Below are positions 35,200 to 51,953 of a stretch of DNA of 64,000 nucleotides, piece after piece. Every line of letters starts with the position of its first letter. Position 1 is the first letter of the stretch. The stretch comes from Parageobacillus sp. KH3-4 (GTDB taxonomy: Bacteria > Bacillota > Bacilli > Bacillales > Anoxybacillaceae): the NCBI RefSeq assembly GCF_022846435.1, contig NZ_AP025627.1, positions 3,630,001 to 3,694,000 on the forward strand, read 5' to 3'. Both the position numbers and the translations under genes were made by a program. The notes under the pieces were generated by a model. It worked only from the letters and a program-made list of their open reading frames with translations, did not search any database and was not told where the DNA came from.

Positions 35200-36296
35200 C
35201 CGTCGACCTCCCCGAGCACAATATCAATCGAGCCAAGAATCGCAATCACGTTCGCAATGTTTTCCCCTTTCAGCAGCTTCGGGAGTATTTGCAAATTGTA
35301 AAACGAAGGCCGGCGGAATTTGAGGCGGTACGGCTCTTTCTTTCCATCGCTGGCGATATAGCAGCCGATTTCGCCGCGCGGTGATTCAATGCGGACGAAC
35401 GTTTCCCCCGGCGGCGCTTTAATGATGCGTGGCACTTTTCCCATAATTTCCCCGCCTTTTGGAAATTGTTCACACGCCTGTTCAATGATTTTCAATGATT
35501 CTTCGATTTCTGCCAAACGGCATTCATAGCGGGCGAAGCAATCTCCTTCTTCACGCACCGGAACGTCGAAATCAAAGCGGTCATAAATCGAATACGGCTC
35601 ATCTTTCCGTAAATCCGATTTTACGCCGGTGCAGCGAAGGTTCACCCCGCTTAACGAATAGTTGATCGCTTCTTCTTTTGTATATTTGCCAACGCCGATG
35701 ACGCGGCGGCGGAAAATTTCATTGCCTGTGACAAGGTCATGATAACCGGCAAGTTTTTCCCGCATATACGGGACAAACCGTTTCACTTTTTCCACCCATC
35801 CGTCCGGGGCGTCCCATTTCACGCCGCCGATGCGCATGTAGTTGAACGTCAGACGCGCTCCTGATAGTTCATTTAATAGATTAATAATCATTTCCCGCTC
35901 GCGGAACGCGTAAAGAAACGGGCTTGTCGCGCCAAGGTCAAGCAAATACGTCCCCCACCAGACGAGATGGCTGGCAATCCTGCCAAGTTCCATCGCTAAA
36001 ACACGCAAGTACTCCGCTCGTTCCGGAACTTCGATGCCCATCATTGTTTCCACCGCATGACAAATGACATAGTTGTTTGTCATTGCCGATAAATAATCCA
36101 TCCGGTCTGTATACGGGATGATTTGCGTATATTGCAAGCTTTCCGCCAATTTTTCCGTTCCGCGGTGGAGGTAGCCGATAACCGGCGTCGCTTCTTGAAT
36201 TCTTTCCCCATCTATCTTTAAAATAAGGCGAAACACCCCGTGTGTGCTCGGATGCTGCGGACCCACGTTTAAAATCATTTCCTCTGTTCGAAGCAT
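35196..36296 (-). CDS. nuoD: NADH-quinone oxidoreductase subunit D (49-kDa)
   Basis: 366 residues. Family marks are NVGPQHPSTHGVFRLILKIDGE at the front with the quinone-binding His, GYLHRGTEKLAE, YTDRMDYLSAM and a C-terminal ESPRGEIGCYIASDGKKEPYRLKFRRPSFYNL segment related to the hydrogenase large subunit. It forms the quinone reduction site with NuoB. Three bases separate it from nuoC. Confidence 0.95.
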   Translation of the reverse strand: MLRTEEMILNVGPQHPSTHGVFRLILKIDGERIQEATPVIGYLHRGTEKLAESLQYTQIIPYTDRMDYLSAMTNNYVICHAVETMMGIEVPERAEYLRVLAMELGRIASHLVWWGTYLLDLGATSPFLYAFREREMIINLLNELSGARLTFNYMRIGGVKWDAPDGWVEKVKRFVPYMREKLAGYHDLVTGNEIFRRRVIGVGKYTKEEAINYSLSGVNLRCTGVKSDLRKDEPYSIYDRFDFDVPVREEGDCFARYECRLAEIEESLKIIEQACEQFPKGGEIMGKVPRIIKAPPGETFVRIESPRGEIGCYIASDGKKEPYRLKFRRPSFYNLQILPKLLKGENIANVIAILGSIDIVLGEVDG

Positions 36297-36299
36297 TTG

Positions 36300-37451
36300 C
36301 TATACCTCCACGTCGTATGGTTCGTAATCTTTGCGAAGCGGATGTCCGACCCAATTTTCTCCTAAAAAGATGCGGATTAAATTCGGATGCCCTTGAAAAC
36401 GGATGCCCAGCAGATCGTACGCTTCACATTCCGGCCAATTTGCCCCTTGCCAAAGCGGAACGAGCGAAGCAATCTCCGGCTTGTCGCGGTCGATTTTCGC
36501 CTTTAATGCGACCGATTGGCGGTTTTGATAAGAATACAAGTGCACATATACTTCCATATGTGTTTGAAAATCGGTCCCGTGCAGCTCCGACAAATAATCA
36601 AAATGAAGCTGCTCGTTATATTTCAGAAACTCGGCAACTTTATAATATGCATCCTTCTTCACAACCAATGTTGGGACGTCTTTAGCAAGGCGGTTAATAT
36701 AAGCATCTTCCAGCACATCTTCGCCGAGATGTTCACGAATCACTTTGACGTATTTATCAAGAAACGGCTGATTTGGCGACGGAGTGTCTTCTTTTTCCAC
36801 CGTTTCCCGCGAACCTCCCACAGCTTTCGCTTTCGCCATCGCTGCTGCTTTCGCTTTTGCCGCCGCGACCGCCTTTGCTTTCTCCTTCGCAAGATCGTCT
36901 TCACTTTCGCCAGCAGTGCCGCTTGCTTGTTGTTTGGCCAGCGCCGCCGCTTTCGCTTTTGCGGCAGCTGCCGCCTTTGCCTTCGCTGCCGCGATTGCTT
37001 TTTGTTTGGCAAGGTCATCTTCCGCTCTGCCACTCGCTGTTTCTTTTGCTTTTTGCTTCGCCAAAGCCGCCGCCCTTGCCTTTGCCGCCGCTGCCGCTTT
37101 TTTCTTTGCGAGCGCTATATCCTCTTCTGAAGTTTCTTGTTTTTCGCCTTCTACCTCCTGTGCTTCTTGCGCTTTTTGCTTCGCCATCGCTAAGTCTCCT
37201 TCAGCCTCCGCACCTTTATCGCTAACTGTTTCTGCTTTTTGTTTCCGCAATTCTGCCGCTTTTGCCTTTGCTGCTTCCGCTGCCTTTTTCTTTGCAAGCG
37301 CTAAGTCGTCTTCGGTTTGCGCTTTCATTTCTTCGAGCGGCTGTTCAGTTTGTTCGGCGGCCCGCTTCGCCGCTAATTGTTCTCTCGCCAGCTGTTTCGC
37401 CTGCTCTGCCGCTTCTTTTTTCCGCTGCTGTACATCTTTTTCTTCGCTCAT
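36300..37451 (-). CDS. nuoC: NADH-quinone oxidoreductase subunit C with long Lys/Ala-rich N-terminal extension
   Basis: 383 residues. The C-terminal part (from about 226) is a normal NuoC/30-kDa domain: FLDKYVKVIREHLGED, FDYLSELHGTD, ASLVPLWQGANWPECEAYDLLGIRFQGHPNLIRIFL and RKDYEPYDVEV. Residues 1-225 are Lys, Ala and Glu only in large part, with degenerate repeats of the kind DDLAxAKxKAAxAAKAKAAxLxKQKA separated by short acidic linkers, predicting a long charged helix. Standard NuoC has no such arm. The start is backed by a good ribosome site 5 bases after nuoB, so the extension is translated. Confidence 0.92.
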   Translation of the reverse strand: MSEEKDVQQRKKEAAEQAKQLAREQLAAKRAAEQTEQPLEEMKAQTEDDLALAKKKAAEAAKAKAAELRKQKAETVSDKGAEAEGDLAMAKQKAQEAQEVEGEKQETSEEDIALAKKKAAAAAKARAAALAKQKAKETASGRAEDDLAKQKAIAAAKAKAAAAAKAKAAALAKQQASGTAGESEDDLAKEKAKAVAAAKAKAAAMAKAKAVGGSRETVEKEDTPSPNQPFLDKYVKVIREHLGEDVLEDAYINRLAKDVPTLVVKKDAYYKVAEFLKYNEQLHFDYLSELHGTDFQTHMEVYVHLYSYQNRQSVALKAKIDRDKPEIASLVPLWQGANWPECEAYDLLGIRFQGHPNLIRIFLGENWVGHPLRKDYEPYDVEV

Positions 37452-37454
37452 CGA

Positions 37455-37967
37455 TTATGGCACCTTCTTCCCCGTCTTTGCTTCATAGCGGATTTTTTCT
37501 TTTAATTTATTAATTCCGTAAATTAACGCGGCTGGATTCGGCGGGCAGCCAGGAATATAGACATCAACCGGCACGATTTGGTCCACCCCTTTGACAACGC
37601 TGTACGATTTCACATACGGTCCGCCTGCTGTTGCACATGACCCCATGGCAATCACCCATTTCGGTTCCGGCATTTGGTCATATAAGCGGCGGAGAAGCGG
37701 CGCCATCTTTTTCGTTACCGTGCCAGAGACGATCATGACATCAGACTGGCGCGGCGAGGCGCGGAAAAACGAGCCGAATCGGTCCAAATCGTAATGAGAT
37801 CCGCCGACTCCCATCATTTCGATAGCGCAACAAGCAAGACCGAACGTTAACGGCCAAAGGGAGTTGCTACGGGCCCACGCCTTTAATTGCTCAAGCGTCG
37901 TCAAAAACACATTGCGCTTTATCTCTTCCATCTCCCCTTCAGGGACATCTAGCCATTTTACATCCAT
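37455..37967 (-). CDS. nuoB: NADH-quinone oxidoreductase subunit B
   Basis: 170 residues. [18 protein letters not shown] has the adjacent Cys pair for cluster N2, and [10 protein letters not shown] and [13 protein letters not shown] supply the other Cys ligands. NuoB carries the terminal [4Fe-4S] cluster that reduces quinone. ATG 37967 follows AGAAGGTGTTACG and overlaps the end of nuoA by ten bases. Longer in-frame starts inside nuoA lack support. Confidence 0.95.
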   Translation of the reverse strand: MDVKWLDVPEGEMEEIKRNVFLTTLEQLKAWARSNSLWPLTFGLACCAIEMMGVGGSHYDLDRFGSFFRASPRQSDVMIVSGTVTKKMAPLLRRLYDQMPEPKWVIAMGSCATAGGPYVKSYSVVKGVDQIVPVDVYIPGCPPNPAALIYGINKLKEKIRYEAKTGKKVP

Positions 37968-38326
37968 CGTAACACCTTCTTCTTCCAAGCATAGACAAGT
38001 CCAAGAACGAGCATCAACACGAAAATAAGCATCTCTATTAAAGCAAACCATCCCAACTTGTCATAAGAGACCGCCCAAGGATACAAAAACACCGTTTCGA
38101 CATCAAAAATGACAAATAACAGCGCGAACATGTAATAATGGACCTGAAAAGGAACGCGCGAGTCATGGAACGGATTGTTACCGCTTTCATAAGTCATTTG
38201 CTTTGCCTCATCCGAAATGTGCGGCCGTAAAAATCGTCCCATCATTAATGCGCCAACAGGAAGTAAAACACCGATGCATAGAAACACAAAAACGATCACA
38301 TAGTTATTGACGTACACATTCAGCAA
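37958..38326 (-). CDS. nuoA: NADH-quinone oxidoreductase subunit A
   Basis: 122 residues with three membrane helices. [68 protein letters not shown] (with the conserved Glu/Asp pair) identify NuoA. It is the first gene of the operon. TTG 38326 is the most likely start, behind AAAGGGGGC; the more upstream frame overlaps the promoter. Confidence 0.92.
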   Translation of the reverse strand: MLNVYVNNYVIVFVFLCIGVLLPVGALMMGRFLRPHISDEAKQMTYESGNNPFHDSRVPFQVHYYMFALLFVIFDVETVFLYPWAVSYDKLGWFALIEMLIFVLMLVLGLVYAWKKKVLRWM

Positions 38327-38406
38327 CGCGACATTCGCCCCCTTTGTTGCATCTTGCCTGTAATTTTTTTGAAATATTTTATAATTCCGAATTATATTCG
38401 GTATCA

Positions 38407-38435
38407 TTATAACATTTATATCCAGAAATGTCGAC
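38407..38435 (-). promoter_or_regulatory. SigmaA promoter of the nuo operon
   Basis: On the minus strand TCGACA (38435-38430), 17-base spacer, TATAAT (38412-38407). It lies about 80 bases before the nuoA start, and the transcript leader begins with a small CCGAA/TTCGG hairpin. Confidence 0.7.
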
Positions 38436-38474
38436 CGAACCTCAAATTTTACTTATAACGATAGTGGCAACCAA

Positions 38475-38512
38475 TAAAAAAGACGGGAGAAAAATGGATT
38501 CTCCCGTCTTTT

Positions 38513-38515
<3 letters not shown>
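38475..38515 (-). terminator. Terminator of the atp operon
   Basis: AAAGACGGGAGAA and TTCTCCCGTCTTT arms, 7-nt loop, then TTTTTATT; it begins two bases after the atpC stop codon. It separates the atp and nuo operons, which run in the same direction. Confidence 0.9.
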
Positions 38516-38926
<411 letters not shown>

Positions 38927-38939
38927 CTATGTCCCTCCA

Positions 38940-40391
<1,452 letters not shown>

Positions 40392-40422
40392 TCAGTACTT
40401 CATTGCCATTTCCGCTCTACCG

Positions 40423-41310
<888 letters not shown>

Positions 41311-41359
41311 CTAAGAATAGAGGGGAACAGAAGCTGTCATCCTTCTGTTCCACCCTCCT

Positions 41360-42868
<1,509 letters not shown>

Positions 42869-42892
42869 TCACTTCACCCCTATCTTTAAATC

Positions 42893-44523
<1,631 letters not shown>

Positions 44524-44553
44524 TTATTCGTTTTGTATAGTAAATTTATCCAA

Positions 44554-45667
<1,114 letters not shown>

Positions 45668-45671
45668 GCTG

Positions 45672-45893
45672 CTACTCCTCTGGGAAATATTGACGGATTA
45701 AACGCAACATCGCATATACCCCAGCTGCCAGCCCAATGAACAGACCGACAATGAGGAAAATCGGTTCTGTATGGAATTTCCCATCAATCCATTTTCCGCC
45801 AAATACACCTACTAAAATTGAACCAACTAGTTGGGACACGATGGCGGACATAAGCGCCATTGCTTGAAACGGGTGGCGTTGTTTCGGACGCAT
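45672..45893 (-). CDS. atpZ: AtpZ/AtpI-family small membrane protein
   Basis: 73 residues with two membrane helices; the conserved GSILVGVFGGKWIDGKFHTEPIFLIVGLFIGLAAGVYAMLRLI identifies the AtpZ family, the usual first gene of atp operons in many Bacilli. ATG 45893 is chosen over ATG 45899 because AAGGA is better spaced. Confidence 0.85.
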   Translation of the reverse strand: MRPKQRHPFQAMALMSAIVSQLVGSILVGVFGGKWIDGKFHTEPIFLIVGLFIGLAAGVYAMLRLIRQYFPEE

Positions 45894-45951
45894 ACACATA
45901 CATCCTTATCATTTTTTATCAAATGAAAACCTTATCACATATCCCCTGTCA

Positions 45952-45980
45952 AGCATACAATACGATATGGTCAATGTCAA
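45952..45980 (-). promoter_or_regulatory. SigmaA promoter of the atp operon
   Basis: On the minus strand TTGACA (45980-45975), exactly 17 bases, TATGCT (45957-45952). The atpZ start follows about 55 bases downstream of it. Confidence 0.7.
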
Positions 45981-46110
45981 TGTGTTTCATGGGAAAACTA
46001 TATTATAACAAGAAAAATATTAATAATTTGTGACATTTATTAATTTTCTTTTCACTAAACTAGTGTATAATGATATATTTACTATTTTAGACACAATTTT
46101 GTTTTTGATA

Positions 46111-46149
46111 AAAAAAGACGGAATCATTTCCACGAAATGATCCGTCCTT
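46111..46149 (-). terminator. Terminator of upp
   Basis: On the minus strand GGACGG...CATTTC pairs with GAAATG...CCGTC around GTG, followed by six T. It lies just after the upp stop codon. Confidence 0.9.
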
Positions 46150-46159
46150 GAATGCCGTC

Positions 46160-46807
<648 letters not shown>

Positions 46808-46865
46808 TTACGGATTACACTTCCATACATTCTACCGAAAAATACATGCATATTCAACCGTAAAC

Positions 46866-46904
46866 AAAACACGCGCCTCTAAAGATATCCATCCTTAGAG
46901 GCGC
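46866..46904 (-). terminator. Terminator of glyA
   Basis: GCGCCTCTAA and TTAGAGGCGC, a 10-bp perfect stem, followed on the minus strand by GTGTTTTGTTT. Confidence 0.85.
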
Positions 46905-46911
46905 ATGTTCG

Positions 46912-48147
46912 TTAACGATATAGCGGAAATTTTTCCGTCAACGCCGCCACGCGTTTCCGCGCTTCTTCTAATTTTGCTTCGTCTTCGTGGTTTTTTAACG
47001 CAAGGCTAATAATGCTCGCAATTTCGTCCATTTCTTCCAAGCCGAATCCGCGCGTCGTCACCGCGGCGGTGCCGATGCGGATGCCGCTTGTCACAAACGG
47101 GCTTTCCGGATCGTACGGAATGGTGTTTTTATTCACGGTAATGCCGATTTCATCCAACACTTTTTCCGCCACTTTCCCGGTCAATCCTTGCGGGCGCAAG
47201 TCAATGAGCAACAAGTGGTTGTCCGTTCCGCCGGAAACGAGCGTAAAGCCTTCTTTTTTGAGCGCTTCCGCGAGCCGTTTTGCGTTGTTAACGATGTTTT
47301 GCGCGTACGTTTTAAAGCTGTCCTGCAACGCTTCACCGAGCGCGACCGCTTTCGCCGCGATGACGTGCATAAGCGGTCCACCTTGGATACCCGGGAAGAT
47401 CGCTTTGTCGATTTGCTTCGCAAATTCTTCTTTGCAAAGGATCATCCCGCCGCGCGGTCCGCGGAGCGTTTTGTGCGTCGTGGTAGTGACAAAGTGCGCG
47501 TACGGCACTGGGTTCGGATGAAGACCTGCCGCAACAAGACCTGCAATATGCGCCATGTCTACCATCAAATACGCTCCTACCTCATCAGCGATTTCGCGGA
47601 AACGTTGGAAATCGATGATGCGCGGATAAGCGCTTGCCCCAGCTACAATCAGTCTTGGCTTATGTACGCGCGCTTTTTCGAGCACTTCATCATAATCAAT
47701 CGTATGCGTTTCCGGATCGACGCCATATTCGACGAAGTTATATTGAACGCCGCTAAAGTTGACTGGGCTTCCGTGCGTTAAATGGCCGCCGTGCGACAAA
47801 TTCATCCCAAGCACTGTATCGCCGTGCTTCAACACGGTAAAATATACCGCCATGTTCGCCTGCGCGCCAGAATGCGGCTGTACGTTCGCGTGCTCCGCGC
47901 CAAACAATTCTTTTGCCCGTTCGCGCGCCAAATCTTCGACAACATCGACATATTCGCAGCCGCCGTAATAGCGGCGACCTGGATATCCTTCAGCGTATTT
48001 ATTCGTTAATACCGATCCTTGCGCTTCCATGACGGCACGGCTTACAAAGTTTTCCGATGCGATTAATTCAATTTTCGATTGCTGACGTTTCAGTTCGCTT
48101 TGAATCGCTTCGAACACTTGCGGATCTTGTTGTGGCAAGTGGTTCAT
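46912..48147 (-). CDS. glyA: Serine hydroxymethyltransferase
   Basis: 411 residues of the fold-type I PLP family. [56 protein letters not shown] and [18 protein letters not shown], with the PLP Lys after the Thr run, are all present. It makes glycine and methylene-tetrahydrofolate from serine. Two adjacent ATG codons are possible; 48147 fits the GGGGGAG ribosome site better than 48150. Confidence 0.98.
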   Translation of the reverse strand: MNHLPQQDPQVFEAIQSELKRQQSKIELIASENFVSRAVMEAQGSVLTNKYAEGYPGRRYYGGCEYVDVVEDLARERAKELFGAEHANVQPHSGAQANMAVYFTVLKHGDTVLGMNLSHGGHLTHGSPVNFSGVQYNFVEYGVDPETHTIDYDEVLEKARVHKPRLIVAGASAYPRIIDFQRFREIADEVGAYLMVDMAHIAGLVAAGLHPNPVPYAHFVTTTTHKTLRGPRGGMILCKEEFAKQIDKAIFPGIQGGPLMHVIAAKAVALGEALQDSFKTYAQNIVNNAKRLAEALKKEGFTLVSGGTDNHLLLIDLRPQGLTGKVAEKVLDEIGITVNKNTIPYDPESPFVTSGIRIGTAAVTTRGFGLEEMDEIASIISLALKNHEDEAKLEEARKRVAALTEKFPLYR

Positions 48148-48239
48148 CATTAGCTCCCCCTCGTTTCGAAATTAAGAATATTCTTTTTTATTTTACCAGC
48201 TTTTCGCCGGTAGATTCAAAGAAAAAATGAACAAAATCA

Positions 48240-48818
48240 TCAGGAAGTACAAGAAGTATTCGGATTTTCTAAAGAATAGACCGCGCGGGCGCCGCCGATC
48301 AGTTTTGGTCTCGTTTTCGCCAATGTCACGTGGGCATGGCCGACCTGTTTTAACGACACGCGAACGGGAACGGCGACATGCTTTAAATGCATGCCGATCA
48401 ACGTGTCGCCGATATCGATGCCGGCGTCGGCTTGGATAAATTCGACAACAACGGGATCGGCCATATGGCGATAAGCGTATGCAGCCATAGCTCCGCCGGC
48501 GGATCGGACAGGAACGACCGAGACGATTTCAAGCTGGCGGGATACAGCGGTCTTTCTTTCTACGACAAGCGCGCGGTTTAAATGTTCGCAGCATTGAAAG
48601 GCCAGCTGCACCCCTGTTTCATCATGCCATTTTTTCAATTCGTCAAACAGCATTTCGGCGACTTCCATGGATCCGGCCGTTCCGATTTTCTCGCCGATCA
48701 CTTCGCTCGTGCTGCAGCCGACGACAAGAATATGCTCAGATGAAAGCGGAACTTGCCGGCGAAATTCGCGAATAATCGTCTGCCATTGCTGCTTCCATTG
48801 CGACAGTGGAGAAAGCAT
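48240..48818 (-). CDS. ywlG: YwlG family protein (DUF436/TIGR01440)
   Basis: About 192 residues. [69 protein letters not shown] and [15 protein letters not shown] are the conserved blocks of this uncharacterised family, found next to rpiB and glyA in Bacilli. Function unknown. ATG 48818 follows GGAGG at ten bases; ATG 48836, which overlaps the rpiB stop (TAATG), is the alternative start giving 198 residues. Confidence 0.85.
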   Translation of the reverse strand: MLSPLSQWKQQWQTIIREFRRQVPLSSEHILVVGCSTSEVIGEKIGTAGSMEVAEMLFDELKKWHDETGVQLAFQCCEHLNRALVVERKTAVSRQLEIVSVVPVRSAGGAMAAYAYRHMADPVVVEFIQADAGIDIGDTLIGMHLKHVAVPVRVSLKQVGHAHVTLAKTRPKLIGGARAVYSLENPNTSCTS

Positions 48819-48835
48819 TTCCGCTATTCCTCCCA

Positions 48836-49279
48836 TTAATGCTCGGTTTCGTATTGCGTAATTTTTTCCACGCGTCTGGCGTGGCGTCCGCCTTCAAATT
48901 TCGTCGTCAGCCACACTTCCGCAATTTCGCGCGCCAGCCCCGGCCCGATGACGCGCTCTCCCATCGCCAGCACGTTGCTGTCGTTATGCTGGCGCGTCAC
49001 TTTGGCGCTATATACGTCATGGCAAAGCGCGCAACGAACGCCTTTTACTTTATTTGCCGCGATCGTCATGCCAATTCCCGTGCCGCAAATTAAAATGCCG
49101 CGATCGACTTCTCCGTTTGCCACTTTTTCCGCGACTGGAATCGCGTAATCGGGATAATCGACTGATGTTTCACAGTCACATCCTAAATCGATATATTCGA
49201 TCCCCAATTCGTCCATTAATTTTTTAATTTCTTCACGAATACGAATTCCTGCGTGATCAGACGCAATTGCAACTTTCAT
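48836..49279 (-). CDS. rpiB: Ribose-5-phosphate isomerase B / sugar-phosphate isomerase RpiB family
   Basis: 147 residues. [96 protein letters not shown] is the full RpiB signature with the active Cys in the GILICGTG loop and the catalytic Thr after it. It interconverts ribose- and ribulose-5-phosphate. ATG 49279 has a GAGGAAACC ribosome site; the 18-codon extension upstream has none. Confidence 0.95.
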   Translation of the reverse strand: MKVAIASDHAGIRIREEIKKLMDELGIEYIDLGCDCETSVDYPDYAIPVAEKVANGEVDRGILICGTGIGMTIAANKVKGVRCALCHDVYSAKVTRQHNDSNVLAMGERVIGPGLAREIAEVWLTTKFEGGRHARRVEKITQYETEH

Positions 49280-49310
49280 GTTGGTTTCCTCCTCAGTTTG
49301 GTCATATAGA

Positions 49311-49360
49311 AAAAAGATCGCCTTTCTATTCATTTTACATGTTTCCGATATAGAAGGCGA
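49311..49360 (-). terminator. Terminator of the mcp gene
   Basis: TCGCCTT(C)TAT pairs with ATAG(A)AAGGCGA; on the minus strand the stem is followed by TCTTTTTTC. It also overlaps the rpiB leader. Confidence 0.75.
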
Positions 49361-49372
49361 CCTTTCTAAATT

Positions 49373-50668
49373 TTATCTTGTGCCAAATTGGTCAATTGTT
49401 TCTTTTAATTTTTTCGCTTGTTCCGCCAATTCTCCCGCCAGTTCGTTTACATGCTGAATAACGGAAGTTTGCTCTTGCGTCGCCGCCGTTACCTCCGTTG
49501 CTCCGGCCGACGTTTCTTCGGCGATCGCCGCCACTTCCTGCGACTGAATCGCTGCTTTTTCGATATGGGTCATTTGTTCTTTCACTAATTCAGCGATTTC
49601 TTGGACAGAACGGACGACTTCGTGAATCGATTGGGTCATTTCCGCAATCGCGTCGTTCGTATCAGCGCCTTTTGCTGCTTCCTCATTCGCAGCCTTTACT
49701 TGCTCATGAATTTGCGCGACGACATGCGCAACTTCTTTTTGAATGTTTTGAATCAGTTCGGAAATTCCTTGCACCGCTTTCGCGCTTTCATCGGCAAGCT
49801 TGCGGACTTCCTCCGCGACAACGGCGAAACCTTTGCCATGCTCCCCAGCGCGCGCCGCTTCGATGGAGGCGTTTAAAGCAAGCAAATTCGTTTGCCCGGC
49901 AATATCGCCAACAAGAGAAATGATGTTTTCTACTTCTTTTGCATGCTGTTCTAGCCGCTGGACAGCAACTAAAGACGTTTGGTTATCGCGCGCCAACTGT
50001 TCGATGCCACTAACAAGCGAGCCGATAACTTCGCGGCTTTTATGCAGCGTTGTCACCATCTCTTTTGCTAATTGTTCCGACTGGTTTGCCTTTTGCTGCA
50101 CTTGATCGGCGATGCGCAGCACATCGTCCACCGATTCGGCAGCCGTTTGCATCGATACAGCAGAGTCATTTGCTCCTTTAGAAATTTCTTCAATCGTGTG
50201 AGCAATATCTTTCGAACGCTCTGACGCAACGAGAGAGGCGTTCGTAATTTCGACGACTTTCTCATTCGTACGGGAAAAGTTATCTTCAATGTTTTGCACG
50301 ATTGTTCGCAAACTTCGCAACATTTCATTGAAGGCAAGCCCTAATGACCGAATTTCGTCATCTGATTTAGATAACGGAACATCTTCGTTAATTTGTCCGC
50401 TCGCCGCTTTAATCGCCGCCTGTTCCAGCCGGTGTAACGGCTTCGTGATAACTCCTGATGCTATGTACGCAAGTATGCCTGACCAGATGATGCCGAGCAA
50501 TAGTGTAATAATGGTAAACACGCTTTTGTTCATCGAAGTGAAGAATAAATCATACAAAACATAAATAAAAAATGCGCTTGTAGAATACGTAATGATGGCT
50601 AATACTGTTGTAAACACAACAAGCTTCAGGCGTATACTAAAGCGATATTTCCGTTTTGTCCTTTCCAT
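49373..50668 (-). CDS. Methyl-accepting chemotaxis protein with minimal extracellular loop
   Basis: 431 residues. Two membrane helices (about 13-37 and 49-71) are separated by a loop of only some ten residues, so no classical periplasmic ligand domain exists. A HAMP segment ([26 protein letters not shown]) and a full signalling domain follow, with the hairpin tip [45 protein letters not shown]. It may sense membrane state or energy, or work with a partner. ATG 50668 overlaps the end of ywlE by 32 bases; its GGGGGAGAAG ribosome site lies inside ywlE. Confidence 0.9.
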   Translation of the reverse strand: MERTKRKYRFSIRLKLVVFTTVLAIITYSTSAFFIYVLYDLFFTSMNKSVFTIITLLLGIIWSGILAYIASGVITKPLHRLEQAAIKAASGQINEDVPLSKSDDEIRSLGLAFNEMLRSLRTIVQNIEDNFSRTNEKVVEITNASLVASERSKDIAHTIEEISKGANDSAVSMQTAAESVDDVLRIADQVQQKANQSEQLAKEMVTTLHKSREVIGSLVSGIEQLARDNQTSLVAVQRLEQHAKEVENIISLVGDIAGQTNLLALNASIEAARAGEHGKGFAVVAEEVRKLADESAKAVQGISELIQNIQKEVAHVVAQIHEQVKAANEEAAKGADTNDAIAEMTQSIHEVVRSVQEIAELVKEQMTHIEKAAIQSQEVAAIAEETSAGATEVTAATQEQTSVIQHVNELAGELAEQAKKLKETIDQFGTR

Positions 50669-51113
50669 TCTCTTCTCCCCCAAGCTTACGTGCAAGATGA
50701 TCAATTAGTTTTTCTAGCTCATCTCTCGTCTGACGATACGTTTCAATAGAGCCTCCAAACGGATCGGATACGTCTCCTCGTTTTCCGAGAACAAATTCTT
50801 TGAGCGTGAACGTTTTCTCTTTCGCGTCTGGAAATCTTTCAATGATTAGTTGCTTATGCCTAGCCGTCATCGCGAAAATATGCGTCGCCCAATCGACATC
50901 TTCCTTTTTTAACAGCGACGAACGATGTTCCGCCTCAATCCCTTTTTCTTTTAAAACCGCTTTCGCATGAAGCGAAGCATCGCTGCCCTCCACGGCAAAC
51001 ACTCCCGCTGATTTCACCTCCACATCCGGCAGCTGCTTGCTGTTAAGCAGCGCTGCCGCCATCGGGCTGCGACAAGTGTTCCCCGTACAAACAAATAAGA
51101 TACGATGCGACAT
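50637..51113 (-). CDS. ywlE: Protein-arginine phosphatase (low-molecular-weight PTP fold)
   Basis: 158 residues. The P-loop [19 protein letters not shown] has Cys9 as nucleophile and Thr13 in the position that, in YwlE, selects phosphoarginine over phosphotyrosine; the general acid Asp lies in DVSDPFGG near residue 119. It reverses McsB arginine phosphorylation in the Clp protein-quality pathway. Gene context between mntP and rpiB agrees with B. subtilis ywlE. Confidence 0.95.
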   Translation of the reverse strand: MSHRILFVCTGNTCRSPMAAALLNSKQLPDVEVKSAGVFAVEGSDASLHAKAVLKEKGIEAEHRSSLLKKEDVDWATHIFAMTARHKQLIIERFPDAKEKTFTLKEFVLGKRGDVSDPFGGSIETYRQTRDELEKLIDHLARKLGGEENGKDKTEISL

Positions 51114-51334
51114 ACCAACACCTCTACTTCGTTCATCACTTGACCAGTATAAATTATAAATTAATTATAATTATAATAAAAATTACTAGCAAATATAGCA
51201 TTAAAAAACCTACCGCAAAAAGTTTATAATTGTATATTTGTCGCTGTTTCCGAGCGGGCAAACTTGACACTTCGTCTTTCTTCCTTTTTGACCACCGATT
51301 TTCACATTGCAAACTGGTAGCAGGAATCTCACGC

Positions 51335-51889
51335 TTAAAACGAAAATAATAGCTTCAGTCCAAACACAAATAAAATGCTGCCGCCAAGCGCTTCGCTGTA
51401 AGCGCCAAGCCATTGTTGAAAATGGCGGCCCAGCATTAATCCTATCCATGTCAATATCATGCTGAAAAAACCGAACAATAAAATCGTCAGCAACGTTCGC
51501 GCTCCGTAAATGCCGAGACTAAGCCCAACGGAAAAACTGTCAAGACTCACGCTAAAAGCAAAAAAAATAAGTCCTATTCCCATCGGCGAAGCAAATGAAT
51601 CGTCTTCCTTTTTAAAGGATGTAGCGATCATTTGCATTCCTAACAATAGCAGCAACACTCCGCCGATATAGGAAGCGATGCCGCCAAACTGCTGCGATAA
51701 AAAGCGGCCGGCGAAAATTCCTAGAAGCGGCATAATAATATGAAAAACGCCAATCGTTACGCCTATATAAAAAATTTGTTTGAATCGCAAGCGAAACAAC
51801 CCCATGCCTAACGCGACGGAAAACGCGTCCATTCCTAACGCGAACGCCATCATCGATAGCGCCACAAGCTCACCGATGAACACACCCAT
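51335..51889 (-). CDS. mntP: Manganese efflux pump MntP
   Basis: 184 residues with six membrane helices. Two related repeats, [19 protein letters not shown] and [19 protein letters not shown], each bear the Asp that binds Mn2+ in the membrane. ATG 51889 follows GGAGGGAAATAAG. A Mn-sensing riboswitch sometimes precedes mntP genes, but the 64-base gap upstream is too short for one. Confidence 0.95.
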   Translation of the reverse strand: MGVFIGELVALSMMAFALGMDAFSVALGMGLFRLRFKQIFYIGVTIGVFHIIMPLLGIFAGRFLSQQFGGIASYIGGVLLLLLGMQMIATSFKKEDDSFASPMGIGLIFFAFSVSLDSFSVGLSLGIYGARTLLTILLFGFFSMILTWIGLMLGRHFQQWLGAYSEALGGSILFVFGLKLLFSF

Positions 51890-51953
51890 CTTATTTCCCT
51901 CCCCGGACTTGCCTTACTGTCAGCATATGCGTGTCCGGGAATATTTAGAAGGT

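Noticed and set aside
36773-37513. Long plus-strand frames opposite nuoC (150 and 234 codons)
   Set aside because: They are the antisense of the Lys/Ala repeats and consist of Leu/Pro or Ala/Phe/Ser runs; no start signals.
51114-51334. Possible Mn riboswitch or small RNA between ywlE and mntP
   Set aside because: The region is downstream of mntP, not upstream, and shows no compact fold of the yybP-ykoY kind.
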